Below, piece by piece: positions 34,039 to 46,445 of a stretch of DNA of 64,000 nt; the first letter of the stretch is position 1; the number at the start of each line of letters is the position of its first letter. The notes below the pieces were generated by a model, which saw only the letters and a list, made by a program, of their open reading frames with translations, searched no databases and was not told the DNA's origin. Both the position numbers and the translations under genes were made by a program. Location: NCBI GenBank assembly GCA_018340375.1, contig JAFFJZ010000025.1, forward strand, positions 3,053,501 through 3,117,500, in the 5' to 3' direction. The DNA comes from Gonatopus flavifemur. Lineage: Eukaryota > Arthropoda > Insecta > Hymenoptera > Dryinidae.

Positions 34039-35519
34039 TGTTATGTAACGACGGTTCCTCTCGTACCTTAAATTAATTCACCACCACACGTAGAATCTTC
34101 CACCCACAAATGCATACAAGTATTCATTAGAGCTCGCTCACGCTCATTCATACACATTGAAAATCCGTCCTATCATAGCATAGTACACATCAGGATACCA
34201 TAGGCATCTTCCAAAGAAATAGTTCAAATAAGATATCGTGTGAATTCACATTATTGCTGAAGCTCGAAACGCTTCCCAGGATGAATTGAGATCGGAAATA
34301 AATGAAACATCCGTACCATCCCCATAGACGATTCAGGCTTCAGCAATAGGACTCATAGTTGAAGAATAATTCTAATAAAAAAAAAAAAACTTTATAATAC
34401 ATCGCATATAGAATCGAAAGAATCAATTCAAAGCATGAGTAGTAGTGAACAGGAATCCGCTGAGTAGACAGAGAATTCAAGGTGAACATTCACACCAACG
34501 CACGTGTCGATGCGAATATACGATGCACTTCGCACCAAAGCGCCGAATACGGGGTAAATCCCAGGCAAAGAATTTCCCTCGCTGTCTATCTTCACGAAAT
34601 AACCATTCTCTCTTCCTCCACAAATGAAGTGCCTAACGACTATCGCTCAGAAAGTCGAATCGGCGAAAACCCCCTCTGGAAAAAGGACGTGGCGTGTTCC
34701 ACCAAAAGATGCGAGCACATAAATAGAGCGAAAAAAAAGGAATCGGGGAGATTCGTGTCCGAAAGGTCAACGATAAAACTTAGATTTTGAAGTTCGCAAA
34801 CATAGTCCGTCCTTTTTCACAAGAGGAAAAAAAAAACGATTGATACGTTTGAAGTGAACTCGCGATTAAGTCATTTTCCGGGTCGCAAAATAACGTACAA
34901 GTGCACCCTCGAGAGGTTCCACGGCGTTTCGCGTTCCGATTTATCTAAATTTTTATCTACCAATCGGGTGCATATTTCCAATTTAATTCTTGTTTTCTGC
35001 CTTAGTCGCGCTTTAAGTCACGACTTTGTAGTTTTAGTCAACCATTTTCGTTTCAAGTCTTATCAATGAAGTTCATATGAACACAATCTGATACGGTATT
35101 TAAAGTTCAGTTTTAAATTCACGTCCGCGAGTGTACCGATCCGTTTCGACGTTTTATCTTTTCGCCCAGAGGAAGAGAGAGGGAGAGAGAGAGAGAAACG
35201 AGAAGACAACCAGGTCCCACCAACAGCCAATTCTTTGCCAGAATAATCGTTCCCCAATCCTGCCAAGTATCGAACTCAGGAAAGAACGACCAAACGGGTT
35301 GTTTCTTTCCCAACACGGTAAGTCGTGGAAATTGAATTCTCTGTCCTCACTACACATACCGTGATTCGTGCTCTCATTCTCTATTATACTTGTCAAATCC
35401 AGAATCGTATAATTTTACCCTCTAATTTCGGATTAGTTCGGACTGTGAACTAATCTAGACTACTTTTCATATCTTTTATGAGTTCATTTTTTTTTTTGAA
35501 TAAATCTGTCAACAAAACA
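34039..35519 (+). repeat. Candidate 3' LTR
   Basis: Starts TGTTATG after the purine tract and may end ..AACAAAACA at 35519. An AATAAA lies at about 35499-35504, 15-20 bases before the proposed end. It contains a (GA)n run near 35173-35198. No second LTR exists in the window to prove the borders. Confidence 0.4.
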
Positions 35520-35756
35520 TAATCAATTCTTAAAGGAGATCAAGAAATTCATTTCGCTACCATCACCCTTCACAGGAGAGTTTTATCATCAAGCTGGGGT
35601 TGCACAGTAAGAACATACTATTACTCAAGCTTAAAATCATAAGCGGGACCCACATACTTTCTCGATCGAGCCACTCCGGTCGAGAAAGTTCAATATTTTG
35701 TACGCATGAGGTTTCTTTTACCATACCAGAACCATCATATCGTAACATCCACTAGG
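35520..35756. other. Spacer with a short hairpin
   Basis: ACTTTCTCGATCG and CGGTCGAGAAAGT (about 35657-35690) form a ~13-bp stem. Nothing else recognised. Confidence 0.4.
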
Positions 35757-35984
35757 GATATTTCAAAAGAATAGAGAAAGGAATTTCAAAAAATTGGATT
35801 ATTCACTTGGAGCGCTTCGGATAGTTCCACTCTTCAAGTTGAAGAGTACCATTGAAGTTGAAATTTGGAAATTGCCGGAAAAATTCTTATTTTGTCCCGT
35901 GAATTTCTCGTTAGGGTGATGATATACTGGTGGGAAGAGTTTGAGGGTTGGGTGGAATCTATATTGATCAGAAAAATCCAAATC

Positions 35985-36586
35985 GTGTTGAAAAAATTAG
36001 AACATCTGCCAACTTTGCTTGCGTCTCTTGGGTAAGAAGTCAAATGTTCTTTATCAGACCAAATTGAGGTAATAAGAGACACATATAAAAATGAGTGAAT
36101 TTAAGTGGATATGGAGTGAAACAGGAAAAAGTATCACCTGAAATTCATTGTTTACCATGAAAATGTTAAAAAATATGGAAAGAATATGGAGGATCCAACT
36201 TGTCTTCCAATATTTTTGTTCCAACAATTTTATATGATGTTTCTACAAATACATGTTATTCCATATCAATATGTTTACAGAACAGGTTCGAAAACCATGT
36301 TTCTGAACTCATTAGTAAAAAAATACACAAAGGCACATAATACAAGATTGTTGAAACAAAAATATTGGAAGACAACCAGTTAGATCCTCTATAATCTTTC
36401 CTTATTTTTTAACATTTCCATGATAAACAATGAATTCCAATTAATATTTTTTCTTGTCTCACTTCATATCAACTTAAATTCACTCATTTTGATGTCTCTT
36501 ACATCAAATTGGTTTGATAAAGAACATTTGATTTCTTACCCAAAAGATGCAAGCAAAGTTGGCAGATGTTCTCATTTCTTCAACAC
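35985..36586. mobile_element. 602-bp palindromic MITE in the left arm of foldback 3
   Basis: Ends GTGTTGAA and TTCAACAC with ~290-bp inverted arms (e.g. AACATCTGCCAACTTTGCTTG mirrored). The right arm of foldback 3 reads through the matching point (about 39920-39940) without it. Confidence 0.75.
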
Positions 36587-37625
36587 CCCATGTGGAAATT
36601 GCCGGAGTTGACAAATCGCCCAGTACTGGAAAGGTCGTATTTGCCAGACTTCGGCAAAAACAACTGTTCCTGTTCAGGCCCATTACTGTTTTTCAACTGG
36701 CTATACATGTTCGACGGAGTTGAGACGGTATTGGTTGGCGTGGACAGACAGTGTTGGGCCAGTAATGGATCAATACTGGCCGGAAAATACACGGATCGTA
36801 GTGTAACGGAGCCGCGCCAGTACTGTGCCAGAGTTGGGATAACCATTCAATATATCCAATAGGCGATCGAGTGCCAGGATCGGTAGGGCAATGGCTAACT
36901 ACAAAATCGGTAGTCGAACTACGTTAAAATTATGTCTATGGAAATCCGTCTGTTATGGTAAACCAAAGCGGCGCCAGTACTGAGCCAGAGTTGAGATTAC
37001 CATTTCATATATTTGATAGCCGACTATATGCCAGTATCAATATGGCACTGGCTGACTACAAAATCGATGTTGTATTGTCGTTAAAATCGTAGCGATGGGG
37101 ATCAGGCTATTACGGTGAGCCGAAGCTTCACCAGTACTGAGCCAGAGTTGGGATGACCATTCAATATATCCAATAGGCGATCGAGTGCCAGGATCAGTAG
37201 GACAATGGCTAACTACAAAATCGGTAGTCGAACTACGTTAAAATTATGTCCATGGAAATCCGGCTGTTATGGTAAACCAAAGCGGCGCCAGTACTGAGCC
37301 GGAGTGCGGATTACTACTTCATAGATTTGATAGCCGACTATATGCCAGTATCAATATGGCACTGGCTGACTACGAAATCGATGTTGTATTGTCGTTAAAA
37401 TCAATTCATTATGACAAATGGCGTGGTACTGGCGAGGTTGTATTTGCCAAAGTTCAGCAAAAACAACTGTGCCTGTTCAGAATCATTACCGTTTTCCAAC
37501 TGTCGCCGAACATTCGCAAAATTTCCGCCGGTATTGGCTCGCGTGGATAGACGGTATAGGGTCAGTATCCAATGGATACTGTCTGGACAATACCCAGGAT
37601 TCCGAGAAACGGTACCGCGCCAGTA

Positions 37626-38916
37626 CAGGTTGGTTGAAAAGTTCCTGCGCTCACCAAGAGATAGCACTGCTAGCTCAAAACTTTTTTTTTCTCAAGTTGG
37701 TATATCTGTCCTGAGAACACATGCAAAGTTACAAGTCATTCTGTCAATTCATTCTTTGTTTCCAAGCCATTTGAAGTTGACGTGTCATTGATTTTTCTTA
37801 ATATGGAAAAAATTGAATATCGTGCAGTCATTAGATTCTTTGTTTTGAAGGGTTGAAAAGCAGAAGAAATTTATGAACAATTGTTAGAAGTGTATAAGGA
37901 GTCCTCACCTTCAAAACGCACCGTTGAATTTTGGGCTGGTGAATTTAAACGTGGTCGTACTAGCCTTGAAGACGATCCACGCGAAGGACGACCAAAAACT
38001 GCAACCACAGCAGAAATGATTGAGCATGTACATAATATGGTTAGTGAAGATCCAAGTTTGACTAAGCGTGAAATTGCTAATGCCATAGGCATCTCAGACG
38101 AACGAGTACTCCATATTTTACATGAAGAATCACGTATGAAAAAACTGTTTGGAAAGTTAGTGCCGCACACGTTAACAATTCAACAAAAACTGGATCGAAA
38201 ACAAATTTCTCAGCGTAATTTGGAGCGTTTTAAGCAGAATAAAACCGACTTCTCGCGTCGTTTTATAACTATGGATGAGACTTGGATCTACCACCATGAT
38301 CCTAAATTGAAACAAGAATGTTTACAGTGGACTGAAGCTGGTTGTTCAGCTCCAAAGCAGGTGAAGTCACAACGATCAGCAAAGAAGGTTATGGCATCAG
38401 TTTTTTGGGATGCAAGAGGAATTTTGTTCATTGATTATCTCCAGAAAGGTAAAACAATCAACTCCGAATATTACTGCAGCCTTTTGGATCAGCTGGATGA
38501 AAAAATTCGTGAGAAAAGACCTGGTTTGATGAAGAAAAAAATCATTTTTCATCAAGATAATGCACCTGCTCACAAGAGTGTTTTGACGATGGCTAAATTC
38601 GAAGAACTCAAGTACGAATTGCTTGAACATCCACCGTATTCGCCAGATTTGGCTCCTAGCGACTACTATCTCTTCAGAAATCTCAAACAATTCCTTCGTG
38701 GAAAGCATTTTTTGTCGAATGAAGAGGCCATAGCAGCCGTGGACGGTTATTTTGCAGAGCTTCCGGAAAACCATTATAAGGATGGGATAAAATTATTGGA
38801 AGATCATTGGAACAAGTGTATTGAGCTTCTAGGAGATTATATTGAATAAAAAAATATATTTCGTAACAAAAACAGTATTCTTTCATTTCGAGCGCGGAAA
38901 ATTTTCAACCAACTTG
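37626..38916 (+). mobile_element. mariner element, copy 2
   Basis: 1,291 bp, ends CAGGTTGGTTGA and TTTTCAACCAACTTG, flanked by TA (37624-37625, 38917-38918). It lies inside a CCAGTA|TTCAGCC repeat unit, so the empty site can be read from neighbouring units. Confidence 0.93.
37803..38849 (+). pseudogene. mariner transposase, copy 2, one stop codon
   Basis: The ATG at 37803 begins MEKIEYRAVIRF. Codon 18 is TGA (37854-37856); copy 1 has TTA (Leu) there. From the next ATG (37881) 322 codons are open. Full length would be 348 residues, the family's usual size. Catalytic DD34D triad all present: Asp at ~158 (TMDETW), ~252 (HQDNAPAH) and ~287 (LAPSDYY), with exactly 34 residues between the last two. 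Also WxEAGxSAPK and YSPDLAPSDYYLF family motifs. A product starting at 37881 would lack the first 26 residues, i.e. the beginning of the DNA-binding domain. Ends at TAA 38847-38849. Confidence 0.92.
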
Positions 38917-39364
38917 TATTCAGCCAGAGTCGGTATTATCATTCCATATGTACAACAGACGGCAATATGCCAGTAATGATATGACTCTGGCTGACTACAA
39001 AATCGATAGTCGATTGATGTTCCAAATATGATCTTGGCAACTCGGCTGTTGTGGTCAGCCGGAGTCGCGCCAGTATTGAGCCAGAGTTGGTATTATGATT
39101 CAATATGTTCGATAGACGACGTGGTACCAGGATTGGTGGGACTCTGGTTGACTACGGAATCGGTAGTCGATTGACATTAAAATCACGATCTCGGCAACTT
39201 GATTTTTGTAGTGAGCTGGAGTCGCGCCAGTATCAAGACAGAGTTGGTATGATCATTCAATACGTTCGATAGAGAAGAATGAACCAGTATTGGTAGAATC
39301 TTGTTTCACTACGGAGTCTATGGTAAATTGCGTGACTTCAAGGGAATTGGTGCGATAAATGGGA

Positions 39365-39455
39365 ATTTAAGTGGTCCGCTGTCAACTCGGAGATTAACTG
39401 ATGTGATAGAGACTCTGTTTCTCACTCGCAGGTCCCGGGTTCAATCCTTGCCCAG
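39365..39455 (+). repeat. tRNA-like B-box sequence, possible SINE head
   Basis: GTGGTCCGCTG near 39371 and CCCGGGTTCAATCC (39434-39447) resemble A and B boxes 60-70 bases apart. The T stem pairs only partly, so no functional tRNA is claimed. Confidence 0.4.
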
Positions 39456-40157
39456 TGAACTTTCATGAAACCACTCCCAAAGCATCTTTCTCAGATAACG
39501 GTGATGAGAAAAATAGTAGATTCAAAAAGTTTTGAAAGTTCAAATTCAATGTATTTTTTTTTACTCGAAATATAACTCTGGGGATCTCTAAATACCAGCA
39601 CTGTGCCAGTACTGGGTCGGGTCTGAATTCCTACGTAGGATGTATTATTTCAACCCTCTACCAATTTTTATCCAGTACTGGCCGAACAACTGAATCTGTT
39701 GCAATGCCAGAGTTCCACCATAGCAGGCACACACCAAATATCGCTACTGACGTGGTGGTAAATGTTTCACTGGCCCTTATGTAAAATGATGTTATCATTC
39801 CGACTCCTTGCCAGTACCGTCCAAACCACTGGCCCCATGAGGGCAAGGTTGGATTTGCCAGTACTGGCAATTCTGGCAACAGTACCGCACCAGTAGCGGC
39901 CCGTGTGTACATTTCCACATGGGACCTTTTGGATTTTCCTGATCACTGTAGATTCCACCCAAACCTCAGACTCTTTCCACCAGTATATCACCACTCTAAC
40001 CAGAAATTCATCTGAGAAAATAAGAATTTTTCTGGCAATTTCCAATGTTCAACTTCAATAGTACTCTTCAACTTGAAGAGTGAAACCATCCGATGCGCTC
40101 CAAGTGAATAATCCAAGTTTTTGAGATTCATTTGCCTCTATTCTTTTGAAATATTTC

Positions 40158-40449
40158 CACTCAAACGAGTTCTTCATGTCTCATATTATTACCAAATGAA
40201 ATAGACTTTTTAGTTTTTTTTAGAAATATTGATTTCAGTACTTGAGTAGAATCATTCCCAGCCAACAAAATCAAGGCAGCGCTCTTGGTAGTGGTGCTAC
40301 CATTAACTTATACAGTTAAAAATCATCTGTACATATATGGCTCCATTCATGTATGGAAATAGGAGCGACTTGGTAGTATTTTTACTAGGAGCATTACTTG
40401 GTAGCGCTTCTTGATAATACTGGTAGCGCTGAAGTAGTGGAATAATCAT
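40158..40449. other. Unassigned spacer
   Basis: Contains repeated TGGTAGCGCT-like words (40280-40430) and a CCCAGCCAACA motif at 40259 that resembles the ends of the 22505 element. No gene seen. Confidence 0.35.
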
Positions 40450-40459
40450 CCCTGCTAAA

Positions 40460-41640
40460 AATGACGGAAAGAAACGGAAAGGAAATTTCTCCTTTCCGCT
40501 TGATATCGGTTTTTGGCCCGTAAAATACGGAAGAAAACGGAATGAGCATTTATTCCCCCGTTTGGAACTGGAAATGCGGACATAAACTTCGATGGTATTG
40601 ATGTGGATTTCTGAGCATAAGATATTACCGATTTCAAACGTATTGCCGGATTAAGTGAATGGGGAAGCCTTTCCGTTTCTATCCGCATACGCGGCTCAGA
40701 ATTTTGATGGTATTGATACGAAATTCTCAACTTAATATTCTACCAATTCCATCCGTATTGTCGAACGAAATGAAATGGAATCCTTCCTGTTATCGACTGG
40801 AAATGCTAATGAAAATTTCAGTGGTATTGATCGGCATCTCCAATCATTGAATTTTGTCGACTTTGTCCGAATTTCCGGATGAACTACAGTGTACAAAAAA
40901 AATTCATTGGGGGATCCCAGTATTGTACTGAAAGCAATTACCCTGTACGAGGATCTTTATTCGCATATCCTTGTTCGAAAATCGTTGAGGAACCTCATCC
41001 ACTCATGTAAATTGAGAGAAAATCACATCCTACCTACAGGGTTCGAACTTACATTCCTACCGGCCTACCGTCTGAAGCCTAAGACCTAACCGAATGAGCT
41101 ATTGCGCGACTTCGCAGATAATCACCTTAAGAAAGTACATGTGTACGTTGGAGTGTTTTTCCGTTTTCATCCGCATACGCGAAGGAGAATGTTAATGATA
41201 TTGACCTGGACTTACAGTCATCGAATCATATCGATTTCATTTGGATTTTTGGATAAATGAAGTTTGAAAGTCTTTTTGTTTCCATCCGCATATGCGGATC
41301 CCATGGTATCTCTCCGGATTTACAATCATGGAATCATATCGGTTTCAACCGGATGAATTAAGGTGGAAAGTCTTTCTGTTTTCATCTGCACTTGCGGACA
41401 AAAATTGTCATGGTATTGATCTGGATTTCCAACCATGAAATCCTACAGATTTCATCCGGATATTCGAATGAATAAATGTGGGAAGTCTTTCAGTTTTCAT
41501 CCGTAGATGCAGATGAAAATTTGAATGGTATCTGTCTGGATTTACAATCATGAAATCATATCGGTTTCATCCGGATTTTCGAATACACGGTATTTGAATA
41601 TTCTTCCATTTTCATCAGAATACCCTACTGTGAATTCCCA
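40460..41640 (+). repeat. Degenerate ~110-bp tandem repeats (CCGCATAYGCGG family)
   Basis: CCGCATACGCGG-like words recur near 40683, 41168, 41288, 41387 and 41501, each with a following GGTATTGAT..GGATTT and CATCCGGATT. Strongly diverged. Confidence 0.55.
41028..41113 (-). repeat. tRNA-derived sequence (A and B boxes), minus strand
   Basis: On the minus strand TAGCTCATTCGGTTAGG (A-box/D-arm-like) is followed ~55 bases on by GTTCGAACCCTG (B box). Spacing fits a Pol III promoter. It is probably a SINE head or tRNA pseudogene; the arms do not all pair. Confidence 0.5.
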
Positions 41641-42370
41641 ATTAGTTCGCATGGGTCTTTGTATGGGAATTGAGTGGGTCGCATGGGAATGAAGTGGGTC
41701 GCATGAGTCTTCACACGCGGATCAATGGGATGACGTGGGTCTTTGTATGGGAATCAAGTGGGTTGTATGGGACTTAAGTGGGTTACATGCGTCTCCACAT
41801 GGATTAATGAGCGAAAATATTGAGAAATATATGACTCTAAAATTTTAAACAATCAATTGAACTTGAAACATATCGACCTTCAATTGTAGATCACATTCAT
41901 ATTGATTGAGTTCGAATATGTCAATCATTCATTTGACATGTACCTTGTACCCCCATGTACCTTGCTTATTCATCATGGTGAATCACATGGGTTATTCGTG
42001 CAAATGTCTCATGGGTCACTCATGCGAATATATCACATGGGTTACTCATGGGGGAATATTGCACGGGTTACCGCTGCGAGGACACCAAACAGGACAAAAA
42101 CTCACGTGAATGTAAAACAATAATGGAAATGTTCATTGTCTCAAATTCATGTGAGTTTTTGTTGTGTTTGGAATTCTCATATGGGTAACCCGTGCAATAT
42201 TCCTCCATAGGTAACCTATGTGATATATTCACAGGAGTACCCCTTGTCAAGTGATCACATGCGAAATAAATCCAGTCCCGAATTCGCATGGGAAATTTCC
42301 CTTGCGAACCAACTGGAAATTTACAATGGGATATACACGGGAATATTCGACGAACTCTTGAGGACACTGA
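41640..42370. repeat. CACATGGGTTACTCATG-type repeats folded as a palindrome
   Basis: Many copies of (C/A)ATGGGT(C/T)(A/G)C; the block 41990-42118 mirrors 42130-42250 (ACTCACGTGAATG and CATTC..CATGTGAGTTTTTG; ATTGCACGGGTTACC and GGTAACCCGTGCAATAT). Confidence 0.6.
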
Positions 42371-43374
42371 AACAGTTCTTTCAGTATCCGAGTTAGTTAA
42401 TATCCCAAGAAGTGAAATCTTCTGGACCTCTTTATGATTTCATGAATTCGAAAATTCATAAACAATTCTATTCATGTTCTCGAAAAAGAATTCTCCGACT
42501 GCTGTATGAGATCACCCGGCTTGTCAGACTGGATTCTGACGCAATGAAATTATATCCGTGAATCCAATCTAGAACTGAATAAAATGTGCATGCAGTAATT
42601 GCTGAGCACAAACAACATTTGTTTGTTTTGCTTCTCCGGGTGCAAACTGGGAACTCTCGTTCAATTCTTCAATCTGTCAAAGTGGATTAGAAAAGAATAA
42701 ATTTTTCCCGAAAATCCAACTAAAACGGAACCAATTCCCCATGTGTTAACCACTCAACAAAACCATAATCTTTCATATCCGCGTATGCAGCCGGATTTTG
42801 ATGCAATGAACTCCCATCCGTAAATTCACCCTAAAACGGAAGAAATGCCTGTGCGGTAATTAAGGAATCAGAACACCTTTATTTTGTTCAGCATTTGCGG
42901 ATGCAAACTGGGAACTGTCATTCGACCATGCGGTTTGTTGGCGTGGATTGAAACGTAATCAACTTCTCTTCGCAAATCCAACTTGAAACGGAACCCATTT
43001 GGCATGTGTTGATTACTCAACAAAACCACCATTTCTCATGTCCGCTGTAACGTCCTTGGATAAATTTTTGATTCTTTCATATAATATATGTGTATATGTA
43101 TTCATATATACACAGTATTCATATATACAAATATTCATATATTCATTCAATTTATATCTATATATATTCATTTTAATTATAATAAAATTAATATTTTCAT
43201 CAAAGATTTATCCTTCTTAAAATAAGGAATGCGTTAAATCGAGAAGAAGGATTCTATGTTATACGTGCGAGAAGTATGCATGATGGAATCATTCTTCTTT
43301 GTATCGATACTCCGTGGAGAACAGAACAATGGTACGCTGTGTGCACACACGCACGTACGCACACCAATGCGTAC
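42371..43374. other. Non-coding part of the 9.6-kb element with AT microsatellite
   Basis: Two diverged copies of a unit with AACTTGAAACGGAACC and GTGTTRAYYACTCAACAAAACC (42700-42790, 42960-43050), then (TATA/TTCA)n at 43080-43170. No gene. Confidence 0.5.
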
Positions 43375-44315
43375 CTATGGGGTAAAATTCGCCAAGTGTT
43401 CCCACCTGAAAATTTCAATCTCATCAATGTTGATGAAATTCCATGAATTTGTTGTACCAGTGACCCTCTTCAAATTTTGTTAACACCAGGTTTCTAGGAA
43501 GTCAGGTTTTCGTGGTACAGGGGGTTAAATTTCCAAGATTTTTTTGATCTGCGTTTCTTCGAAAATTCATCATCCTCATTAATTCCATTTGATGAAAATA
43601 TGTCATTATTGATATTGTTAGGATTTTTTCTGAATTTTACGATGAAAATACTTTCATTCATGCAGAAGGAATATTTCACATAGAAATTCGATTTTTAAAA
43701 GTATTTTTGCATTTTTCGGTCACTGCCCCCCTTTTGATATTGATGAAACCTTGATAAATCGAAAGCTTGATTCTTTAGCTTCAAAATTATACAGACTAAG
43801 AAATGGGATGAGAAGATTCCTCGAAATTACAGAGGGGTTTAAGTGCTCAGATCTCACACGTCCACCCGCTACCATCGTGTATAAATACAACACTACGCCA
43901 ACATTGTGTAATAATATTTCATGCTAATGAATAATTCATTCTGCCGTAATTTTCTGTATCATTATCAGTGAAAATCACTTCCAGAAATCAAATATCCTCT
44001 GATTCTTAATGATATTCTCTGATTCCAATTCACTGAGGATTTGAATTGATTCTTTTCAAACATATAAACTTCTGCCCTGAAGCTTCAATTGAATAGTGAC
44101 TGTGGATGTTTCCAGGGCAACCTGGTTCTTTTTCATTTGTAACCTAACCAACCTCATTCTCTCCAATCTGAACTCGTCAACGGTTTCGTGTCGTTTTGAA
44201 TGTACAGAGATAAATATCAAATCAGTGAAACTTTCTTGTTTATGAAGTTTTTGTGATTGATTTTCTGCTGAATTATTCTATTGAGGAAGGAGTATTTCCT
44301 ACATGTAATAACACA

Positions 44316-46445
44316 ATGGAACGAAGGAGTTCAGGTGATCGTTGTTTCAATCCATTTCAATATCCCTGTTACAGAAAATCTTCAGTTCTTCGAACCTTAT
44401 CTTCAAATCTGAGAAAAAATCTCATCATCTACCCTCTGATACCCGAATATGTAGTAGATGCAGGAAAGACATGACTGTACTATTTTCAATGTCACATTTG
44501 TACGATGTCCAATCTGTTCAGATGGATACATGCGAGAATAATTCACTTGAGGTAGTTCCGCTTTATTATTCGATTCATCAAAAAAGTACACAGTATACAT
44601 TGAGAGAAAAGATAATGGAAGCAACTACGCACGACAGTTGGATACGTTCGAATACAATCCTTCGTCAATTCAATTTGAATTTAAGGTTCATTCAAGTATT
44701 CGTAGTTGCGTCAATTACAAATCTAATTGAATCAGAGAAGTATTGCATTTGAACGTATCCAACTGTCGTGCGTAGTTGAGTCCACTATTTATTCTTCTCA
44801 GTGCAGCCCCAAAATGTACTAATGAGGAGAAAACTGGGATGATTGAGAAATTTCTATTATCTCTCAGGATCAAACATTATTCGAAGGAGAGGATGATGTC
44901 CCACACCTTGAAATTAACGAGGAGGAAACTTTTGATATAAATGAAGAAGATTTTTCCGTTCCATCAACAAAAATGTCTGAGAATTTAAATCGAAAGTGTC
45001 AAATAAAACATCATGAATCAGCTATTGGAGTTCTCGATCAAATCAAAGAAAAATTCAAACAGTCTTCCAGCTACTCAGAAGAGATTTTGCTTCTAACCCT
45101 TGCTCCAAAATCATGGGGACGAAGGACATTGGCTACTGAATTCAACGCTTCGGAACGTCAAGCTAGGAAAGCCATACAGTTGGTAGCTGAAAACGGGATT
45201 CTCACATCACCAAATCCAAAGAGAGGACGAAGGTTATCTTGCAAGATTGAAAATTCCATCATAGCATTTCACTTGGATGATGAAAATAGCCGGATACTAC
45301 CAGGCATGAAGGATTATGTTTCGATCAAAACTAATGATGGAACGCGTAAACATGTTCAAAAAAGAAAAATGTACAAAAACTAACGTCTGCGACAGATTTC
45401 CCCATGACTTCTCACCATGATGCTATTAAAATGCTTGTATGCGATAATCCTACTTCTGAATGCCATCTGGACAAGTGTTAAGCGTGTCCTGGAATAGACA
45501 ATTTTGAGGATTTTCTTCAATCGAATCTTACAGACCAGTACATTGAGAGAGTAGAATATCAAATTTGGCAACAAACTGATCGCAGCACTTTGAAAACTGA
45601 AATAGCAGATGCAGGAGATTTCGGGGAGGATCTTTGTGAACAGTTACATAAGTTGAAATCTCACGCTCTTATAGCAAAGGAGCAGTCGTCCTTTCTTAAG
45701 AATCTCAAGGACAAGTTGGAGGCCGGAGAATTCATAGTTACATGTGATTTTGCTGAAAATTATGCATTTATTGCTCAGAATGCTATTCAATCGTTTCATT
45801 GGAATAACAACCAAGTTACTATTTTCACAACAGTAATTTATTACAGAACAGATGAGTTAAGACATCGCAGTATAGCAATTTTGTCCGATAATCTGACTCA
45901 TGATACGGTAGCTGTTTATGAATTTCAAAAAATTATTACAAAGTATTCGCAAGATAATTTTGAATGTGAATCACTTAATCTTCTACTTCACTGATGGAGC
46001 ATCGCAACATTTTAAAAATAAGTATAATTTTGCAAATCTTCTACATCATGAACATGATTTTGGAATTGCGGCTGAGTGGCATTTTCATGCAAGTGCACAT
46101 GGCAAAGGACCTTGCGACGGTATTGGTGGAGATTTGAAGAGACTTGCAGCACGTGCAAGTCTGCAAGCATCATCAAATGAAAATCAAATTTTGACTGCGG
46201 ATGCTCTTTATCAGTGGGCTAAAGTACATTTGAAAGGAACTGTAATTTTTTCCAGTCCAAAGAGTACTCATATAGAGGCTACGAATGCACTTGAAAAACG
46301 ATTTGCATCTGCAAAAACGATAGCAGGAACTCTCAAATACCACTGTGTAATACCTATGGAACATTCATCGTTTATTCTTAAAACTCACTCTTCGGCAGTG
46401 CAATATGATATATTCCCGAAGACCCGAAGGAGGCATAAAAATTAG
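44316..46445 (+). pseudogene. Sola-like / cc8-like transposase B, broken
   Basis: Start chosen at 44316 (MERRSSGDRCFNP) by analogy with element A. In order: CxxC (RICSRC, reached after a frameshift near 44420); an acidic stretch; HTH-like WGRRTLATEFNASERQ; the Cys block CDNPTSECHLDKC with a TAA before the next ACPG; VTCDFAENYAF; a frameshift near 45960; FYFTDGASQHFKN; and AEWHFHASAHGKGPCDGIGG. Ends TAG at 46443-46445. A likely intron ends in CTCTCAG at 44868. About 60-70 residues present in A (between the HTH and the Cys block) are missing near 45380, so an internal deletion is likely. Carries a palindromic MITE at 44622-44778. Confidence 0.7.
44622..44778. mobile_element. 157-bp palindromic MITE inside element B
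   Basis: Ends CAACTACGCACGACAGTTGG and its reverse complement, with arms of ~60 bp. It sits in the 5' part of the transposase gene, in or next to a probable intron. No clear target duplication. Confidence 0.75.

Larger units (their letters stand above)
28468..35519 (+). mobile_element. Gypsy-type endogenous retrovirus, 5'-truncated and deleted
   Basis: Order: end of gag, protease, reverse transcriptase, a 1.5-kb stretch without recognisable pol, env, candidate polypurine tract and 3' LTR. GC content is visibly higher than in the surroundings in the coding parts. The 5' LTR, most of gag, RNase H and integrase are missing or unrecognisable. A gypsy-type pol plus a fusion-protein-like env is typical of insect errantiviruses. 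No target duplication can be checked because the 5' end is gone. Confidence 0.8.
36610..39600 (+). repeat. ~157-bp tandem repeats (CCAGTACTGAGCCAGAG family)
   Basis: GCGCCAGTACTG-like landmarks occur near 36813, 36971, 37130, 37287 and 37615 and, beyond the mariner, near 39065 and 39223. Steps are 156-159 bp where undisturbed. Open frames here are repeat shadows. Confidence 0.75.
35757..40157. mobile_element. Foldback 3, with tandem repeats and a nested mariner
   Basis: The left arm (35757-35984, continuing at 36587-36610) is mirrored at about 39905-40157. Shared blocks include GGATATTTCAAAAGAATAGAG, CTTCAAGTTGAAGAGT and TGATATACTGGTGG. Between the arms are ~157-bp tandem repeats, a 602-bp MITE and a mariner. 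Target duplication not resolved. Confidence 0.7.

Noticed and set aside
41028..41113. Functional tRNA gene on the minus strand
   Set aside because: Boxes fit, but acceptor ends do not pair; listed as a tRNA-derived repeat instead.
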